In this document: positions 1 to 8,173 of the stretch, piece after piece
Numbering within the stretch: the first letter of the stretch is position 1
How the letters are laid out: every line of letters starts with the position of its first letter
NCBI GenBank assembly: GCA_003165465.1
Contig: PLUM01000073.1
Coordinates: forward strand, 1-46,530
Length of the DNA: 46,530 nt
Direction of reading: 5' to 3'
DNA from: Acidobacteriota bacterium
Lineage (GTDB): Bacteria > Acidobacteriota > Terriglobia > Acidiferrales > UBA7541
Notes under the pieces: model-generated
The model's input: the letters and a program-made list of their open reading frames with translations, nothing else
Told to the model about the DNA's origin: nothing
The model's database searches: none
Made by a program: the position numbers and the translations under genes

Positions 1-392
1 TTTAGTTCCGCATTTCGGTGGGTGAGACTATGAAGCATAGGGTCCTCCGAAAGATCCGGGCATGGCGTTTAGATGCGCCCGTGCTACCGACTTTACTGAT
101 GTTGAGATGTTCCTCACGACCAGGTGCTCGTTCCGGGTAGACGGACTACTGCAGAAGTCGGCCTACTCAAGAACCGAGTTTTAATTCCATGCCGTGCAGG
201 GTTCTGGACTTGGACATCGGTGGCAACAAAGAAGGGGGAAATTGCATTGATAGAATCGGTTGCCCAACTCGCTTCCAACTTACCTCCATCACAATGCGCC
301 GAGGACCGCTGGGCGTCAACAGATATGAAGGAAATTCCACCTCGCCTGTCCCGCAATGGAGCACCGAAATGCACCACACGACAAGAAATAAG
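1..392. other. No recognisable gene left of the IS element
   Basis: I see no gene I can support here. Both strands have open frames of 60-110 codons, but they overlap each other, lack convincing ribosome binding sites and match no family I recognise. The stretch may be decayed DNA beside the insertion element. Confidence 0.4.
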
Positions 393-882
393 TGACCTGA
401 CCGGGGATTTTTGTACCAGGTGAAATGAGAGAGAATTCACTTGGAGGAAGACCGGTTATGGCCATGAAGAGATACAAGCCGGAGCAGATCGTGAATTTGC
501 TGCGGGAGATTGAAGTGGAAATCGCGAACGGAAAAACAACCTCGCTAGCTTGCAAGGAAGCGGAAATCACCGTGCAGACCTCCTACCGCTGGCGGAAGGA
601 ATACGGCGGTTTGAAACTGGATCAAGCCAAGCGTCTGAAAGAGTTGGAGCGGGAGAATGCGAAGCTGAAACGGCTGGTGGCGAAGCTGTCTTTGGAGAAG
701 GAAATTCTGAAGGATGTAGCCGGGGGAAACTTCTAAGCCCTGAGCGGCGGCGTTAGCGCCCCGAGTGGCGGCTCTCCGGTCGCCTTCGGCTCCCTGCGAT
801 CCGCCATTCGCAAACCCCCTTCCGTCGGAGGTTGTGCTATAAACTCTCTCACTAGTCGTGGTACAAAAACTCCATCAGGTCA
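393..882 (+). mobile_element. IS3-type element, deletion derivative (orfA only)
   Basis: The element is bounded by imperfect terminal inverted repeats at 393-418 and 859-882. Both begin TGACCTGA and carry TTTTTGTACCA inwards, with a 2-nt length difference. Inside is a complete IS3-type orfA. The catalytic orfB is missing: its first codons may be visible in the shifted frame just after orfA, followed by stops. At 490 bp it is far below the usual 1.2-1.5 kb of IS3 elements, so it should only move if a transposase is supplied in trans. No obvious target-site duplication flanks it. Confidence 0.7.
458..736 (+). CDS. IS3-family transposase OrfA (helix-turn-helix subunit)
   Basis: This 92-residue protein matches the OrfA half of IS3-family transposases, which binds the terminal repeats. 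An N-terminal helix-turn-helix (residues ~5-50, with the YKPEQIVNLLRE and SYRWRKEYGG segments) is followed by a leucine-zipper-like coiled coil (residues ~55-88, KELERENAKLKRLVA). The ATG at 458 is preferred over one at 425 because GGAGGA lies at 443-448. The normal partner OrfB, made by ribosomal frameshifting near the end of orfA, is absent. The product is therefore probably inactive in transposition, though it could still bind DNA or interfere with a full-length relative. Confidence 0.8.
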   Translation: MAMKRYKPEQIVNLLREIEVEIANGKTTSLACKEAEITVQTSYRWRKEYGGLKLDQAKRLKELERENAKLKRLVAKLSLEKEILKDVAGGNF

Positions 883-894
883 GGTTTAACAGTG

Positions 895-978
895 GCCTGA
901 GGTTTTATCCTTCCTGTCGAATAGCGGAGGACTGTTCATTTCGCCTCAGGTTTTGCCGCTGATTTCGCCTCAGGTTTT
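895..978. repeat. 24-nt-period repeat at the soxD 3' end
   Basis: GCCTSAGGTTTT occurs at 895-906, 943-954 and 967-978, with spacings of 48 and 24. The last two copies encode the repeated K-P-E-A-K tail of the minus-strand cytochrome. The first lies beyond its stop codon in the same phase, so the tail may once have been longer. Confidence 0.6.
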
Positions 979-1571
979 GCTTGATTCCAATAGGGTAACC
1001 AAGAGCGGTCTTTATCCGGTTTTGTTTGTGGGGGGTTAGGATAGAATCCATTACGATTCGGCATCTGGACTTCCACCAGACTCTTCTTGTCGAGCACATC
1101 GGTCTCTTTAATGATGCCGTTCTTGAAGAGTATAAAGGCGGTCACAGCGTAGACCTCGTTAGGGCTGAGAGTCCCCGCCGCATCCACGGGCATGGAGCGG
1201 TTGGTGAAGTCCCATATCGTCGTCGCATACGGAACAATGCTCCCTGAACTTCGTATGGGGCCAGGAGTATTGAGCGTTCCAACCCCTCCGACCAAACGTG
1301 GGTTCGGGGACGGTGACTCTCCGTTTTTTCCATGACAGGAGGCGCACTTGGCGGCATAGAGCTTCGCGCCTTCTATGGCGGTTCCGCTTCCGGGAGGGAG
1401 TTCCTTTCCGTCGGAACCTACAATATTGTCCCAGGCGCGCAATTCCGCTTCCGTCGGCGTCCTCCCTATCTTGTACGTAGGGGATTGCGCATTGGCCGCG
1501 CCGAATGCGAGCAAAGCTATCACCGGCAGCAGAAGATTAGATTTTGATATTGAAAGTGCTGTACAGCGCAT
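936..1571 (-). CDS. soxD: SoxD-like monohaem cytochrome c
   Basis: This periplasmic c-type cytochrome should take electrons from the SoxC-like molybdenum enzyme encoded just upstream. The 211-residue precursor has a hydrophobic N-terminal signal segment (residues ~12-28, ending A-N-A-Q). A haem-binding C76-x-x-C-H80 follows, and N-R-S-M-P further on is a likely axial methionine site. Canonical SoxD is about 380 residues with two cytochrome domains; this one has a single domain and a lysine/proline/alanine-rich tail. Its start overlaps the end of soxC by 35 nt, which suggests translational coupling. A second SoxD-like protein lies at the right edge of the window. The SoxD family is well supported, but the sulfur substrate is inferred. 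Confidence 0.8.
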   Translation of the reverse strand: MRCTALSISKSNLLLPVIALLAFGAANAQSPTYKIGRTPTEAELRAWDNIVGSDGKELPPGSGTAIEGAKLYAAKCASCHGKNGESPSPNPRLVGGVGTLNTPGPIRSSGSIVPYATTIWDFTNRSMPVDAAGTLSPNEVYAVTAFILFKNGIIKETDVLDKKSLVEVQMPNRNGFYPNPPQTKPDKDRSWLPYWNQAKPEAKSAAKPEAK

Positions 1572-2922
1572 CCTTCACGCTCCCGTCTCGCTCGATTCTC
1601 CATGGCTGAATCGGATTGTTGAAGAACTCCAAGACATCCGCGGTTTCCCAAAACTTCACAATTTCAGCGGCCGGTATGCGGGGCTCCGCGCTATCGCCCC
1701 ACAGTTGGGCAATCTCCATCATCGTCGGTTGAATGTCGCCGAATTCATTGGTGCAGCGGGACATGATCACGGCTTCCGAACCGTCCCAATTCCAGTCGAA
1801 GCTGAATCGCGTAAACGCCTTTCGAAATATCGGCTGCTGGAGATTCGCGTCTTTCCAAGTTCTTCCATTATCGGTGCTGACTTCCACCCGGCGGATCGCG
1901 CCCCTGCCGCACCAGGCCAGGCCGGAAATTTGGTAATAACCGGGCTCCGGCAGATGATGGGCGTCCGATGGATAAGTGATCAGAGATTTCGACCCAATTT
2001 GGTATCCGTACCAACTCGATTTGCCGTCCGGCCGTAAATTGGTGTACTGGCTGATTTCCGGCCTCACGTAATAAGGTTTGTCCACCAGTTTAATGCTCCT
2101 CAAAAACTTCACGTTGTTGACCCCTTGCCAGCCTGGAACGAGCAGCCTCAAGGGATAGCCTTGTTCGCGCCGCAGCGCTTCGCCGTTTTGGCCAAAAGCC
2201 ACGAGCACATCGTCCAATGCTTTTTCGACTGGAATGCTCTTCGAGTGTTTTCCAACGTCATTTCCTTCCGCAATCATCCAACTCGCTCCCTTTTGCACAC
2301 CGGCTTCCTTAAGGAGCAGGGAGAGAGGAATCCCGGTCCATTCACTGGTAGAAGCTCTGCCATGAACTTGCTGGATTACATATGTGCTCTTGGTCAATTC
2401 GGGTGAATTCGCCTTCTTCAAATCCTTCAACATGCTCTTGTACTGATAGACGCTGCTGTTTCCCGTGCATTCCAGGAAATGAATTCGGGACACGGACGGG
2501 AAGCGCTTCAATTCCTCCATCGTGAAGACCAGAGGACGGTCCACCAAGCCGTGAATCATGAGAGTGTGATCCCGTGGATCAATGTTGGGCATATGTAAAT
2601 CACGGCTAACCACGAAATGAAGAGAAGGAGGCGTGATAATTCCAATCGAATCCTGAAGGGGAGTCAGATTTCTCAGCCCGGTGGCCCCACCTGATCCCAT
2701 GAGTGCCGACCGGTCGCTGGTCTCGAAGCGAGAGCGCCCGCCATATGCCAAATCCTCGATGTTGGGTTCGTCGGGGGTAACGCCCCGTTTGCTGCTGGGC
2801 TCGTCAGATGCAACACCCGCGAACGCTTTGCCATTCACGAACGGTATCGATCCCACGGCCAAGCCGGCCAGGGCTGCGCTTCCCTTCAAAAATCCTCTAC
2901 GATCAGGCTTTTTGGAATTCAT
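1537..2922 (-). CDS. soxC: SoxC-like sulfite dehydrogenase (molybdopterin subunit)
   Basis: This is a member of the sulfite-oxidase/SoxC family. With SoxD it would oxidise a sulfane-sulfur or sulfite-like substrate in the periplasm. The 461-residue protein begins with a twin-arginine signal (D-R-R-G-F-L-K, residues 7-13, then a hydrophobic stretch), so it is exported folded with its cofactor. The oxidoreductase molybdopterin domain spans residues ~85-300, with the molybdenum-ligating cysteine C152 in L-E-C-T-G-N. A Mo-co dimerisation domain follows (~310-430), with S-T-D-N-G-R-T-W-K-D. The ATG at 2922 has a GGGAG ribosome site. No soxXA, soxYZ or soxB is visible, so a full thiosulfate pathway cannot be claimed. 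Confidence 0.87.
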   Translation of the reverse strand: MNSKKPDRRGFLKGSAALAGLAVGSIPFVNGKAFAGVASDEPSSKRGVTPDEPNIEDLAYGGRSRFETSDRSALMGSGGATGLRNLTPLQDSIGIITPPSLHFVVSRDLHMPNIDPRDHTLMIHGLVDRPLVFTMEELKRFPSVSRIHFLECTGNSSVYQYKSMLKDLKKANSPELTKSTYVIQQVHGRASTSEWTGIPLSLLLKEAGVQKGASWMIAEGNDVGKHSKSIPVEKALDDVLVAFGQNGEALRREQGYPLRLLVPGWQGVNNVKFLRSIKLVDKPYYVRPEISQYTNLRPDGKSSWYGYQIGSKSLITYPSDAHHLPEPGYYQISGLAWCGRGAIRRVEVSTDNGRTWKDANLQQPIFRKAFTRFSFDWNWDGSEAVIMSRCTNEFGDIQPTMMEIAQLWGDSAEPRIPAAEIVKFWETADVLEFFNNPIQPWRIERDGSVKDALYSTFNIKI

Positions 2923-2962
2923 GGCGGAATCTCCCGAGCTAATCCTTCTTACATAAACTATC

Positions 2963-3016
2963 TAGCGCTATAGGGGACGCAAACGCAATGATTTAAGTCA
3001 CATTGTCACCCTATAG
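2963..3016. promoter_or_regulatory. Inverted repeat upstream of soxC
   Basis: CTATAGGG at 2968-2975 is mirrored by CCCTATAG at 3009-3016. A self-complementary TAGCGCTA (2963-2970) overlaps the left arm. The pair lies 40-95 bp upstream of the minus-strand soxC start, where an operator would be expected. No regulator is assigned. Confidence 0.35.
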
Positions 3017-3142
3017 TCCTAGCCTGGTTAATTCACCAGGTTGCGGAATCGTAGCGCTGAACTCTGAGGCCCGACGGGAGGTAGCCCATTGCGTTGGACG
3101 AGCAATTGCTCTTGTGCAATCTTTTTAGGTACGCTGGGGAAT

Positions 3143-3284
3143 GTGACCGGCCACAATATTCTGATCAATCGAGCTCCCGTCCTGACGCTGAGGGCGACTA
3201 CCGTTGCCGAGCGACTGGGATTTGACCATGACGAGGCACTGTCACCCGGCAAGTCGGTGGCTGGTCTAAATGCACAATCCAACC
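3143..3284 (+). pseudogene. Fragment of a conserved hypothetical protein
   Basis: One frame reads R-A-P-V-L-T-L-R-A-T-T-V-A-E-R-L-G-F-D, then D-E-A-L, G-K-x-V-A-G-L-N-A-Q-S. I recognise this as resembling the N-terminus of a widespread soil-bacterial conserved protein of unknown function. The similarity ends after about 45 codons and the rest of the frame is unrelated. It looks like a relic: there is no ribosome site and no C-terminal part. The identification is from memory of the family motif and is tentative. Confidence 0.4.
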
Positions 3285-3417
3285 AGAGGATCGTCTCGCC
3301 GCCATGTATCCGAGATAAGATCCGTATGCGCTTATGCGCGGACGGGTCCATGCGGGGAGTATCAGGCAACTAGCTTCCTTACCGCGACCGCCGTAAAGAT
3401 GCCCAGGAGAAGATTAC

Positions 3418-5070
3418 GTGACGAAGAAGAAAACTTGTTTGCTAATTGTGGTTACGACCGTCGCGGGACTGTTACTTGCCATTTCCACGGTCTGTCAGTC
3501 AACGACTTCCGCATCTCTGACCGGGCAGGTCAGCTCCAAAGAGGAAGGCCCGATGGAAGGCGTGTTGGTAAGCGCCAAGAGATCGGACTCCATCATAACG
3601 GTGACCGTGGTCAGCGATAAGCAGGGCCGCTACAACTTTCCTCGGAACAGATTACAACCGGGGGAATATTCCGTCCAAATCCGTGCGACTGGATTTGAAA
3701 TGAATGACCCTGGAATAGTAAAAGTTACCGCGGAAAAAACGGCCACGGTGGACCTGAAACTCCACGCTATCGAGGATTTTTCCGCTCAGCTCACGAGTGA
3801 GGAATGGATGCTCAGCATGCCGGGCACACAAGAGCAGAAGGACTCCTTGCTGGGATGTGTGAATTGCCACACTCTCGAAAGACCCGTGAGGGCCCATCAC
3901 ACCGCGGACGAATGGGTGGCGCTCTTTCACCGAATGGCTAACTATGCCCAAGGAAGCATGCCAACCCGCCCGCAGGTGCGCGTCGGCACACGCGACACGG
4001 TCATTCCCAATCCCGAAAGGGAAAAGAAACAAGCTGAGTTTATGACCACGATTTCTTGGACTCCGGGAGCCTATCCTCTCAAAACGCTGCCGCGCCCAAC
4101 AGGCAAAGCGACGCATGTCATCATCACCGAGTACGATCTTCCACGGCGCGATGCCATGCCGCACGATGTCATCCTGGATTCTCATGGGATGGTGTGGTAC
4201 GTCGATTTCGGCCAGCAATACTTGGGGGAGTTCGATCCAAGAACTGGCGAAGTGGTCGAATACAATGTGCCGGTGCTGAAACCAAACGAGCCAACCGGTT
4301 TGCTCGACTTGGAGCTGGATAAGCAAGGAAACTTTTGGATGGGCGAGACGCTGCAAGGAGGCGTCGCGAAATTTGACGCAAAGACTCACAAATTCACGAC
4401 CTGGCGCATGCCCCCGGATGTAGATAACGACTCTACGCAAGTGAACATGGTGGCGCCTTCGCATGATGACGTCGATGGCAAAGTTTGGTTGTTGGATGCG
4501 GGAAGCCGCGACCTGCACCGGTTGGATCTCGCAACCGGCAAGATTGAGACCATCGTTCTTTATCCCGGTGGAGGCAGAGGGCACATGACCTACGATGTGG
4601 ACACCGACTCTCAAAACAATGCCTATGCCACTGACATGAGCGCTCAAACAATCGTAAAGGTTGACGCAAAAACGCTCGAAATCACACCCTATTCGACGCC
4701 TACTAAGGGGACAGCTCCGCGCCGTGGAGAGATGGACGCACAAGACCGGTATTGGTTCGGCGAATACCGTGGAAATGGAATTGGGATGCTCGATACCCGG
4801 ACAGGACACTTCCAAGAGTGGCCAGCGCCCATACTGCTAACCTCGAGCTACGATGCTGCGGTCGACAAGAACGGCGATGCATGGACTGCAGGGATGACCA
4901 CCGATCGCGTCCTTCGGCTCGACACCAAGAGTGGCCAATACACCCAGTATTTGCTCCCCAGACCCACGAATATCCGCAGAGTTTATGTAGACAACACCAC
5001 GACCCCGGTAGCGTTCTGGGTGGGCAGCAATCACGGCGCTTCCATCGTCAAACTGGAACCATTGGATTAG
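3418..5070 (+). CDS. Secreted carboxypeptidase-regulatory / cytochrome-like / Vgb-type propeller fusion
   Basis: This 550-residue protein starts at a GTG preceded by AGGAGA at 3405-3410. Its order is: signal or anchor helix (~7-26), a carboxypeptidase-regulatory-like beta-sandwich (~32-115, with G-R-Y-N-F and P-G-E-Y-S-V), a C147-x-x-C-H151 haem-type motif, and a long six-bladed repeat region (~225-550). Each blade repeats patterns such as D-x-x-G-x-x-W, as in virginiamycin B lyase-like or NHL propellers. It is probably periplasmic or surface-located. Its place beside soxCD suggests a role in the same redox system, perhaps binding substrate or passing electrons. The domain architecture is clear, but a catalytic lyase role is not shown. 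It is read divergently from soxC. Confidence 0.75.
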   Translation: MTKKKTCLLIVVTTVAGLLLAISTVCQSTTSASLTGQVSSKEEGPMEGVLVSAKRSDSIITVTVVSDKQGRYNFPRNRLQPGEYSVQIRATGFEMNDPGIVKVTAEKTATVDLKLHAIEDFSAQLTSEEWMLSMPGTQEQKDSLLGCVNCHTLERPVRAHHTADEWVALFHRMANYAQGSMPTRPQVRVGTRDTVIPNPEREKKQAEFMTTISWTPGAYPLKTLPRPTGKATHVIITEYDLPRRDAMPHDVILDSHGMVWYVDFGQQYLGEFDPRTGEVVEYNVPVLKPNEPTGLLDLELDKQGNFWMGETLQGGVAKFDAKTHKFTTWRMPPDVDNDSTQVNMVAPSHDDVDGKVWLLDAGSRDLHRLDLATGKIETIVLYPGGGRGHMTYDVDTDSQNNAYATDMSAQTIVKVDAKTLEITPYSTPTKGTAPRRGEMDAQDRYWFGEYRGNGIGMLDTRTGHFQEWPAPILLTSSYDAAVDKNGDAWTAGMTTDRVLRLDTKSGQYTQYLLPRPTNIRRVYVDNTTTPVAFWVGSNHGASIVKLEPLD

Positions 5071-5121
5071 AAATGAGAGGATCTGGCGAAACATCCATGA
5101 GAACTAACGAGCAACAAACGA

Positions 5122-5143
5122 TCCGAACAAAGGCTGGCAGTAG
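5122..5143. repeat. 22-bp direct repeat, copy 1
   Basis: This sequence is identical over 22 bp to 8174-8195 and does not extend further on either side. The second copy is coding sequence of a serine-recombinase relic. This copy lies alone, just after the propeller gene. Confidence 0.8.
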
Positions 5144-5207
5144 GTTCAGCGTCTCTGTAGCAAAGCGGGATAGCGCCTGATGAACAGGGATTATCGGAAT
5201 GTGGGAA

Positions 5208-5450
5208 TCAGTCGCGTAGGGCGATCTTCAGGCCGTCGATCAAAAATAGGAAGACCGGTATAATGGCAAGCAGCGAAACAACCAGAGGCCAGGGAATGGC
5301 GGCCATGAAGATGCCGCTCGTCGCCATTAGGCTGACCACGGCAACTTCAGCGGCCGAGCTGAAGACGTTCCCCTTCTCATTCACAAGGGTCTCTTTGGTT
5401 TGCTGGACCGGTAGCAATCTGTTAGCACAAGGGAGCGTGATCCCACTCAC
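5208..5450 (-). pseudogene. C-terminal fragment of a P-type (proton-efflux-like) ATPase
   Basis: The 80-codon frame encodes the end of a polytopic membrane protein. From residue ~28 it reads S-S-A-A-E-V-A-V-V-S-L-M-A-T-S-G-I-F-M, a proline-tryptophan turn, a second hydrophobic helix and a final F-L-I-D-G-L-K-I-A-L. This pattern matches the last two helices of P-type H+-ATPase-like pumps. The pump needs about 800 residues with P, N and A domains; none are present, and DNA upstream on this strand is antisense to the ybaK-like gene. It is therefore a truncated relic without pump function. The first ~25 codons look unrelated. Confidence 0.55.
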
Positions 5451-5544
5451 ATCCTTTCCCAGGAGTTCCGCGTAAGAAATACAGTGTGAGGGAGGCGATC
5501 AGAGGTGAAATGTCACGGTAGGAATAAAGCGAGGGGGGCGAGTC

Positions 5545-6072
5545 ATGACAATGCCGGTGCAATTGAAGTCTCATCTGGAACAGATGCACGTCTCGTACTT
5601 TCCGGCCCTTCACGCACCCGCGCGTAGCGCGCAGTACGCGGCGTCTTTGCTTCACATCACGGGAAAACAGATAGCGAAGACGGTGGTCGTGCACACAGGA
5701 AAACATGTCTTGCTTGCGGTGCTGCCGGTTTCCTATCACGTCAACCTGAAGAAGCTATCAGATTTCATCGGAGCACCTGTGGAACTCCTACAGGAGCAAG
5801 AATGTCGCACGCTATTTCCGAATTGCCAGCCCGGGACAGTTCCGCCATTTGGCGAACTCTACGGACTGCCGGTCTACCTGGACGCCGCGCTCGCAGACGA
5901 CCCGGAAATTGTTTTCAGCGCGGGGACGCTCTCCAATAGCATCAGCGTCGGCAACGCAGACTTCGTCCGTCTCGCGAAGCCTCGAGTCTGTTCGTTCGCC
6001 GATAAAGGCGAACCAGTCACGAAGCAAACTGCGGCCAGGGACGATTTTTTCGAATTCGGCGGCGGGAAGTGA
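5545..6072 (+). CDS. YbaK/EbsC-family aminoacyl-tRNA deacylase
   Basis: This 175-residue protein belongs to the YbaK/ProXp family, which hydrolyses mischarged aminoacyl-tRNAs (for example Ala- or Cys-tRNA-Pro) in the cytoplasm. Family marks visible are K-Q-I-A-K-T-V-V-V with the conserved lysine (residues ~41-49), L-P-V-S-Y-H-V-N, and the G-x-V-P-P-F-G-x-L-Y-G-L-P-V-Y-x-D signature (~97-112). The length fits a stand-alone deacylase domain. The ATG at 5545 follows a purine-rich GAGGGGGG run, and another ATG at 5551 is possible. It sits just upstream of a cytochrome gene with no evident functional link. The exact tRNA specificity cannot be read from sequence. Confidence 0.82.
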   Translation: MTMPVQLKSHLEQMHVSYFPALHAPARSAQYAASLLHITGKQIAKTVVVHTGKHVLLAVLPVSYHVNLKKLSDFIGAPVELLQEQECRTLFPNCQPGTVPPFGELYGLPVYLDAALADDPEIVFSAGTLSNSISVGNADFVRLAKPRVCSFADKGEPVTKQTAARDDFFEFGGGK

Positions 6073-6181
6073 AGTTCATGATTCTCCATTTACGAAATGC
6101 GAAGCGCAACCTGCGACAATGACGGAACGAAGTTCGCGCCCCGTGACAACGCCGCTTGCCTCAGGAAGGGTGAAGGTTTCG

Positions 6182-6961
6182 ATGAAAGTTCTGATCGCCA
6201 AGAACAAGCCAATATACCTAGCGATGGTACTTGCACTCGCTAGCGTCGCTCTCGCTTCACCTCGCAAACAAACCCAGACCACGCCCGATGCGCAACCGCA
6301 GTCTGCGCGGTTGATTCGCACCGTCGAAGGACCGGACTTGTTCCGGACATACTGCGCCCCCTGCCATGGCCTGGATGCCAAGGGAGCAGGACCGGCGGCG
6401 TCTGCGTTGAAGGCCAAAGTACCCGATCTGACCGTGCTGGCCAGGAACAATCGAGGGCATTTTCCCACGACGCATGTGAGCCAAATGATTGTCGGTGACG
6501 ATATTGTGGCGGCACACGGTTCACGAGAGATGCCGATTTGGGGACCGATCTTTCACCAGATTGAGGCTGATATGGACTGGGGAAACGTAAGGGTGGAAAA
6601 TCTCGTGAAGTACTTGGAATCAATCCAGACGAGTACAGCTTCAAATCCCCCGACTGGCGCTGAACTTTACAGCCAACATTGCGCAGCCTGCCATGGAAGT
6701 GACTTGAAGGGGGGTGGGCCTGCGCCAGCCCCATTCAGAACGCCCCATGATTTGACCAGACTCGCGCAGCGCCACGGCGGCAAATTCCTCGACGCTTATG
6801 TCGCGGACGTATTGCGAAACGGCGTCATAATGCCGGCCCATGGGCCGGCCCAGATGCCTATTTGGGGCGTGGATTTTGCGATGGAGGGTCCAGGTAAGCC
6901 TCAAGCGGAATTGCTGATTACAAACCTAACGAACTACATCAAGTCACGTCAGAGGAAATAG
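6182..6961 (+). CDS. Dihaem cytochrome c
   Basis: This 259-residue secreted electron carrier has an N-terminal signal helix (residues ~10-26) and two tandem class-I cytochrome c domains. The haem motifs are C58-A-P-C-H62 and C167-A-A-C-H171. Each domain ends with a candidate axial methionine segment (R-E-M-P-I-W-G and A-Q-M-P-I-W-G), which gives a clear internal duplication. I chose the ATG at 6182 over the longer upstream reading because GAAGG lies 5 nt before it and the signal peptide follows at once. It could serve as an electron acceptor for a periplasmic dehydrogenase. A link to the nearby SoxCD module is only an inference from proximity. Confidence 0.82.
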   Translation: MKVLIAKNKPIYLAMVLALASVALASPRKQTQTTPDAQPQSARLIRTVEGPDLFRTYCAPCHGLDAKGAGPAASALKAKVPDLTVLARNNRGHFPTTHVSQMIVGDDIVAAHGSREMPIWGPIFHQIEADMDWGNVRVENLVKYLESIQTSTASNPPTGAELYSQHCAACHGSDLKGGGPAPAPFRTPHDLTRLAQRHGGKFLDAYVADVLRNGVIMPAHGPAQMPIWGVDFAMEGPGKPQAELLITNLTNYIKSRQRK

Positions 6962-7141
6962 GTCTCTACCGATTGGTGCTGTGATATCCCTCTAGGGAAT
7001 CAAGCGCGACAAGTCCTCAGCCATTCGACCTTGCCAAACGGCACTTCGACATTCGGAAGAGGGGACTTATCAGGATTTGATAGTGATCGAAGAAGTCAAT
7101 GGTCGGGGAAGCAGGGCGGCAAGTAAAATGAGAACTGCTCA

Positions 7142-7174
7142 GCGGATTGGGTAATCCGCCGAGTGGTATATACT
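7142..7174 (+). promoter_or_regulatory. Putative promoter with overlapping hairpin, upstream of the Usp gene
   Basis: GCGGATT (7142-7148) pairs with AATCCGC (7153-7159). TATACT at 7169-7174 resembles a -10 box, with TTGGGT at 7147-7152 a weak -35 at 16-bp spacing. The dyad would cover the -35 element, as an operator might. It lies 70-100 bp upstream of the universal-stress gene. Confidence 0.3.
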
Positions 7175-7243
7175 GGCGGTTCTTCGGGGTTCCCGGCGTG
7201 GACCTCCCGACTAAACTGCATATTGAATTCTTGGGAGTGCGCG

Positions 7244-8113
7244 ATGCTGAAAATTGGCAGAATTCTTCTCCCGATCGATTTCCTGAGTGCCTCGAAGCAC
7301 GTGGTTCATCAGGCCGCAGCCCTAGCCCGCCATTTCCATTCCGAGATTGTGATGTTGCACGTTGTGACACCGCTAAGCTATTCCGCGGCCATGATCAATG
7401 GCAATTATGTGCCCGCCAATCTAGCCGATCTGCGCGAGGAACTTATCCGCCAAGCCCAGAGACAACTGGACCAGGCCCTAGGGCCCGAGCTCGATGGCCT
7501 CGCGGTCAAGCGTGTGCTGTTGGAAGGGGATCCCGCGCTCACCATTGTGGAAACAGCTCGCGTTGAAAAAGCCGATTTGATTGCCATGCCAACGCACGGC
7601 TACGGGGCGTTTCGCCGCTTCCTTTTGGGTTCGGTGACAGCAAAAGTGCTGCATGATAGCGATTGCCCCGTGTGGACCGGCGCCCATCTGGAAGAAGAGC
7701 CCGCCCGTGAATTCTCTTTTCGCAGCATTCTCTGTGCAGTAGATTTGAGCCCCCATAGTTTTAAGACCGTCCAGTGGGCCGCGCAGATGGCTGCCGAGTT
7801 TGGCTCCCAGTTGACGCTTGCTCATATCACCGCTGACATGGAAGTCTATGGTCCCGGGCCATATCAATCGGATCCCTCTTGGACAGAGGCTCTCATAAAT
7901 TCTGCCAACCGCCAGCTCGCAAATCTTCAGCAGGAGGTTGGTACCAAGGCCGAAGTATTCATCGGCAGTGGTGACGTGCCTAAGATGTTGAGCCATGCGG
8001 CAAAGCAATCGAACTCGGACGTGCTAATTATTGGCCGCCCGGCTGGCGGCCGCCTGCGGGCCACCGGCTACGGGATCATTCGCGAATCATTCATCCCGGT
8101 TCTGAGCGTATAA
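7244..8113 (+). CDS. Tandem-domain universal stress protein
   Basis: This cytoplasmic protein of 289 residues contains two UspA folds. Domain 1 (~1-145) opens with K-I-G-R-I-L-L-P-I-D-F and keeps the nucleotide-binding loop, M-P-T-H-G-Y-G ... L-L-G-S-V-T, followed by D-C-P-V. Domain 2 (~155-289) starts F-R-S-I-L-C-A-V-D-L-S-P-H-S, but its glycine loop is degenerate (I-G-R-P-A-G-G-R-L), so it may not bind ATP. Family members help cells survive starvation, redox or energy stress. The ATG at 7244 is preferred because GGGAG precedes it; an upstream in-frame start would add a non-conserved extension. It appears to be transcribed alone. Confidence 0.82.
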   Translation: MLKIGRILLPIDFLSASKHVVHQAAALARHFHSEIVMLHVVTPLSYSAAMINGNYVPANLADLREELIRQAQRQLDQALGPELDGLAVKRVLLEGDPALTIVETARVEKADLIAMPTHGYGAFRRFLLGSVTAKVLHDSDCPVWTGAHLEEEPAREFSFRSILCAVDLSPHSFKTVQWAAQMAAEFGSQLTLAHITADMEVYGPGPYQSDPSWTEALINSANRQLANLQQEVGTKAEVFIGSGDVPKMLSHAAKQSNSDVLIIGRPAGGRLRATGYGIIRESFIPVLSV

Positions 8114-8173
8114 GGCTGCTCACGGCCCCAAAGCCTCTCGACGTGAGATCCAATTAACAGGAAATCAGCATTT

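Noticed and set aside
1375..2037. 220-codon plus-strand open frame
   Set aside because: Antisense to soxC/soxD, which are clearly coding.
3652..4815. 387-codon minus-strand open frame
   Set aside because: Antisense to the propeller fusion gene; composition follows the reverse codons of that gene, with no motif.
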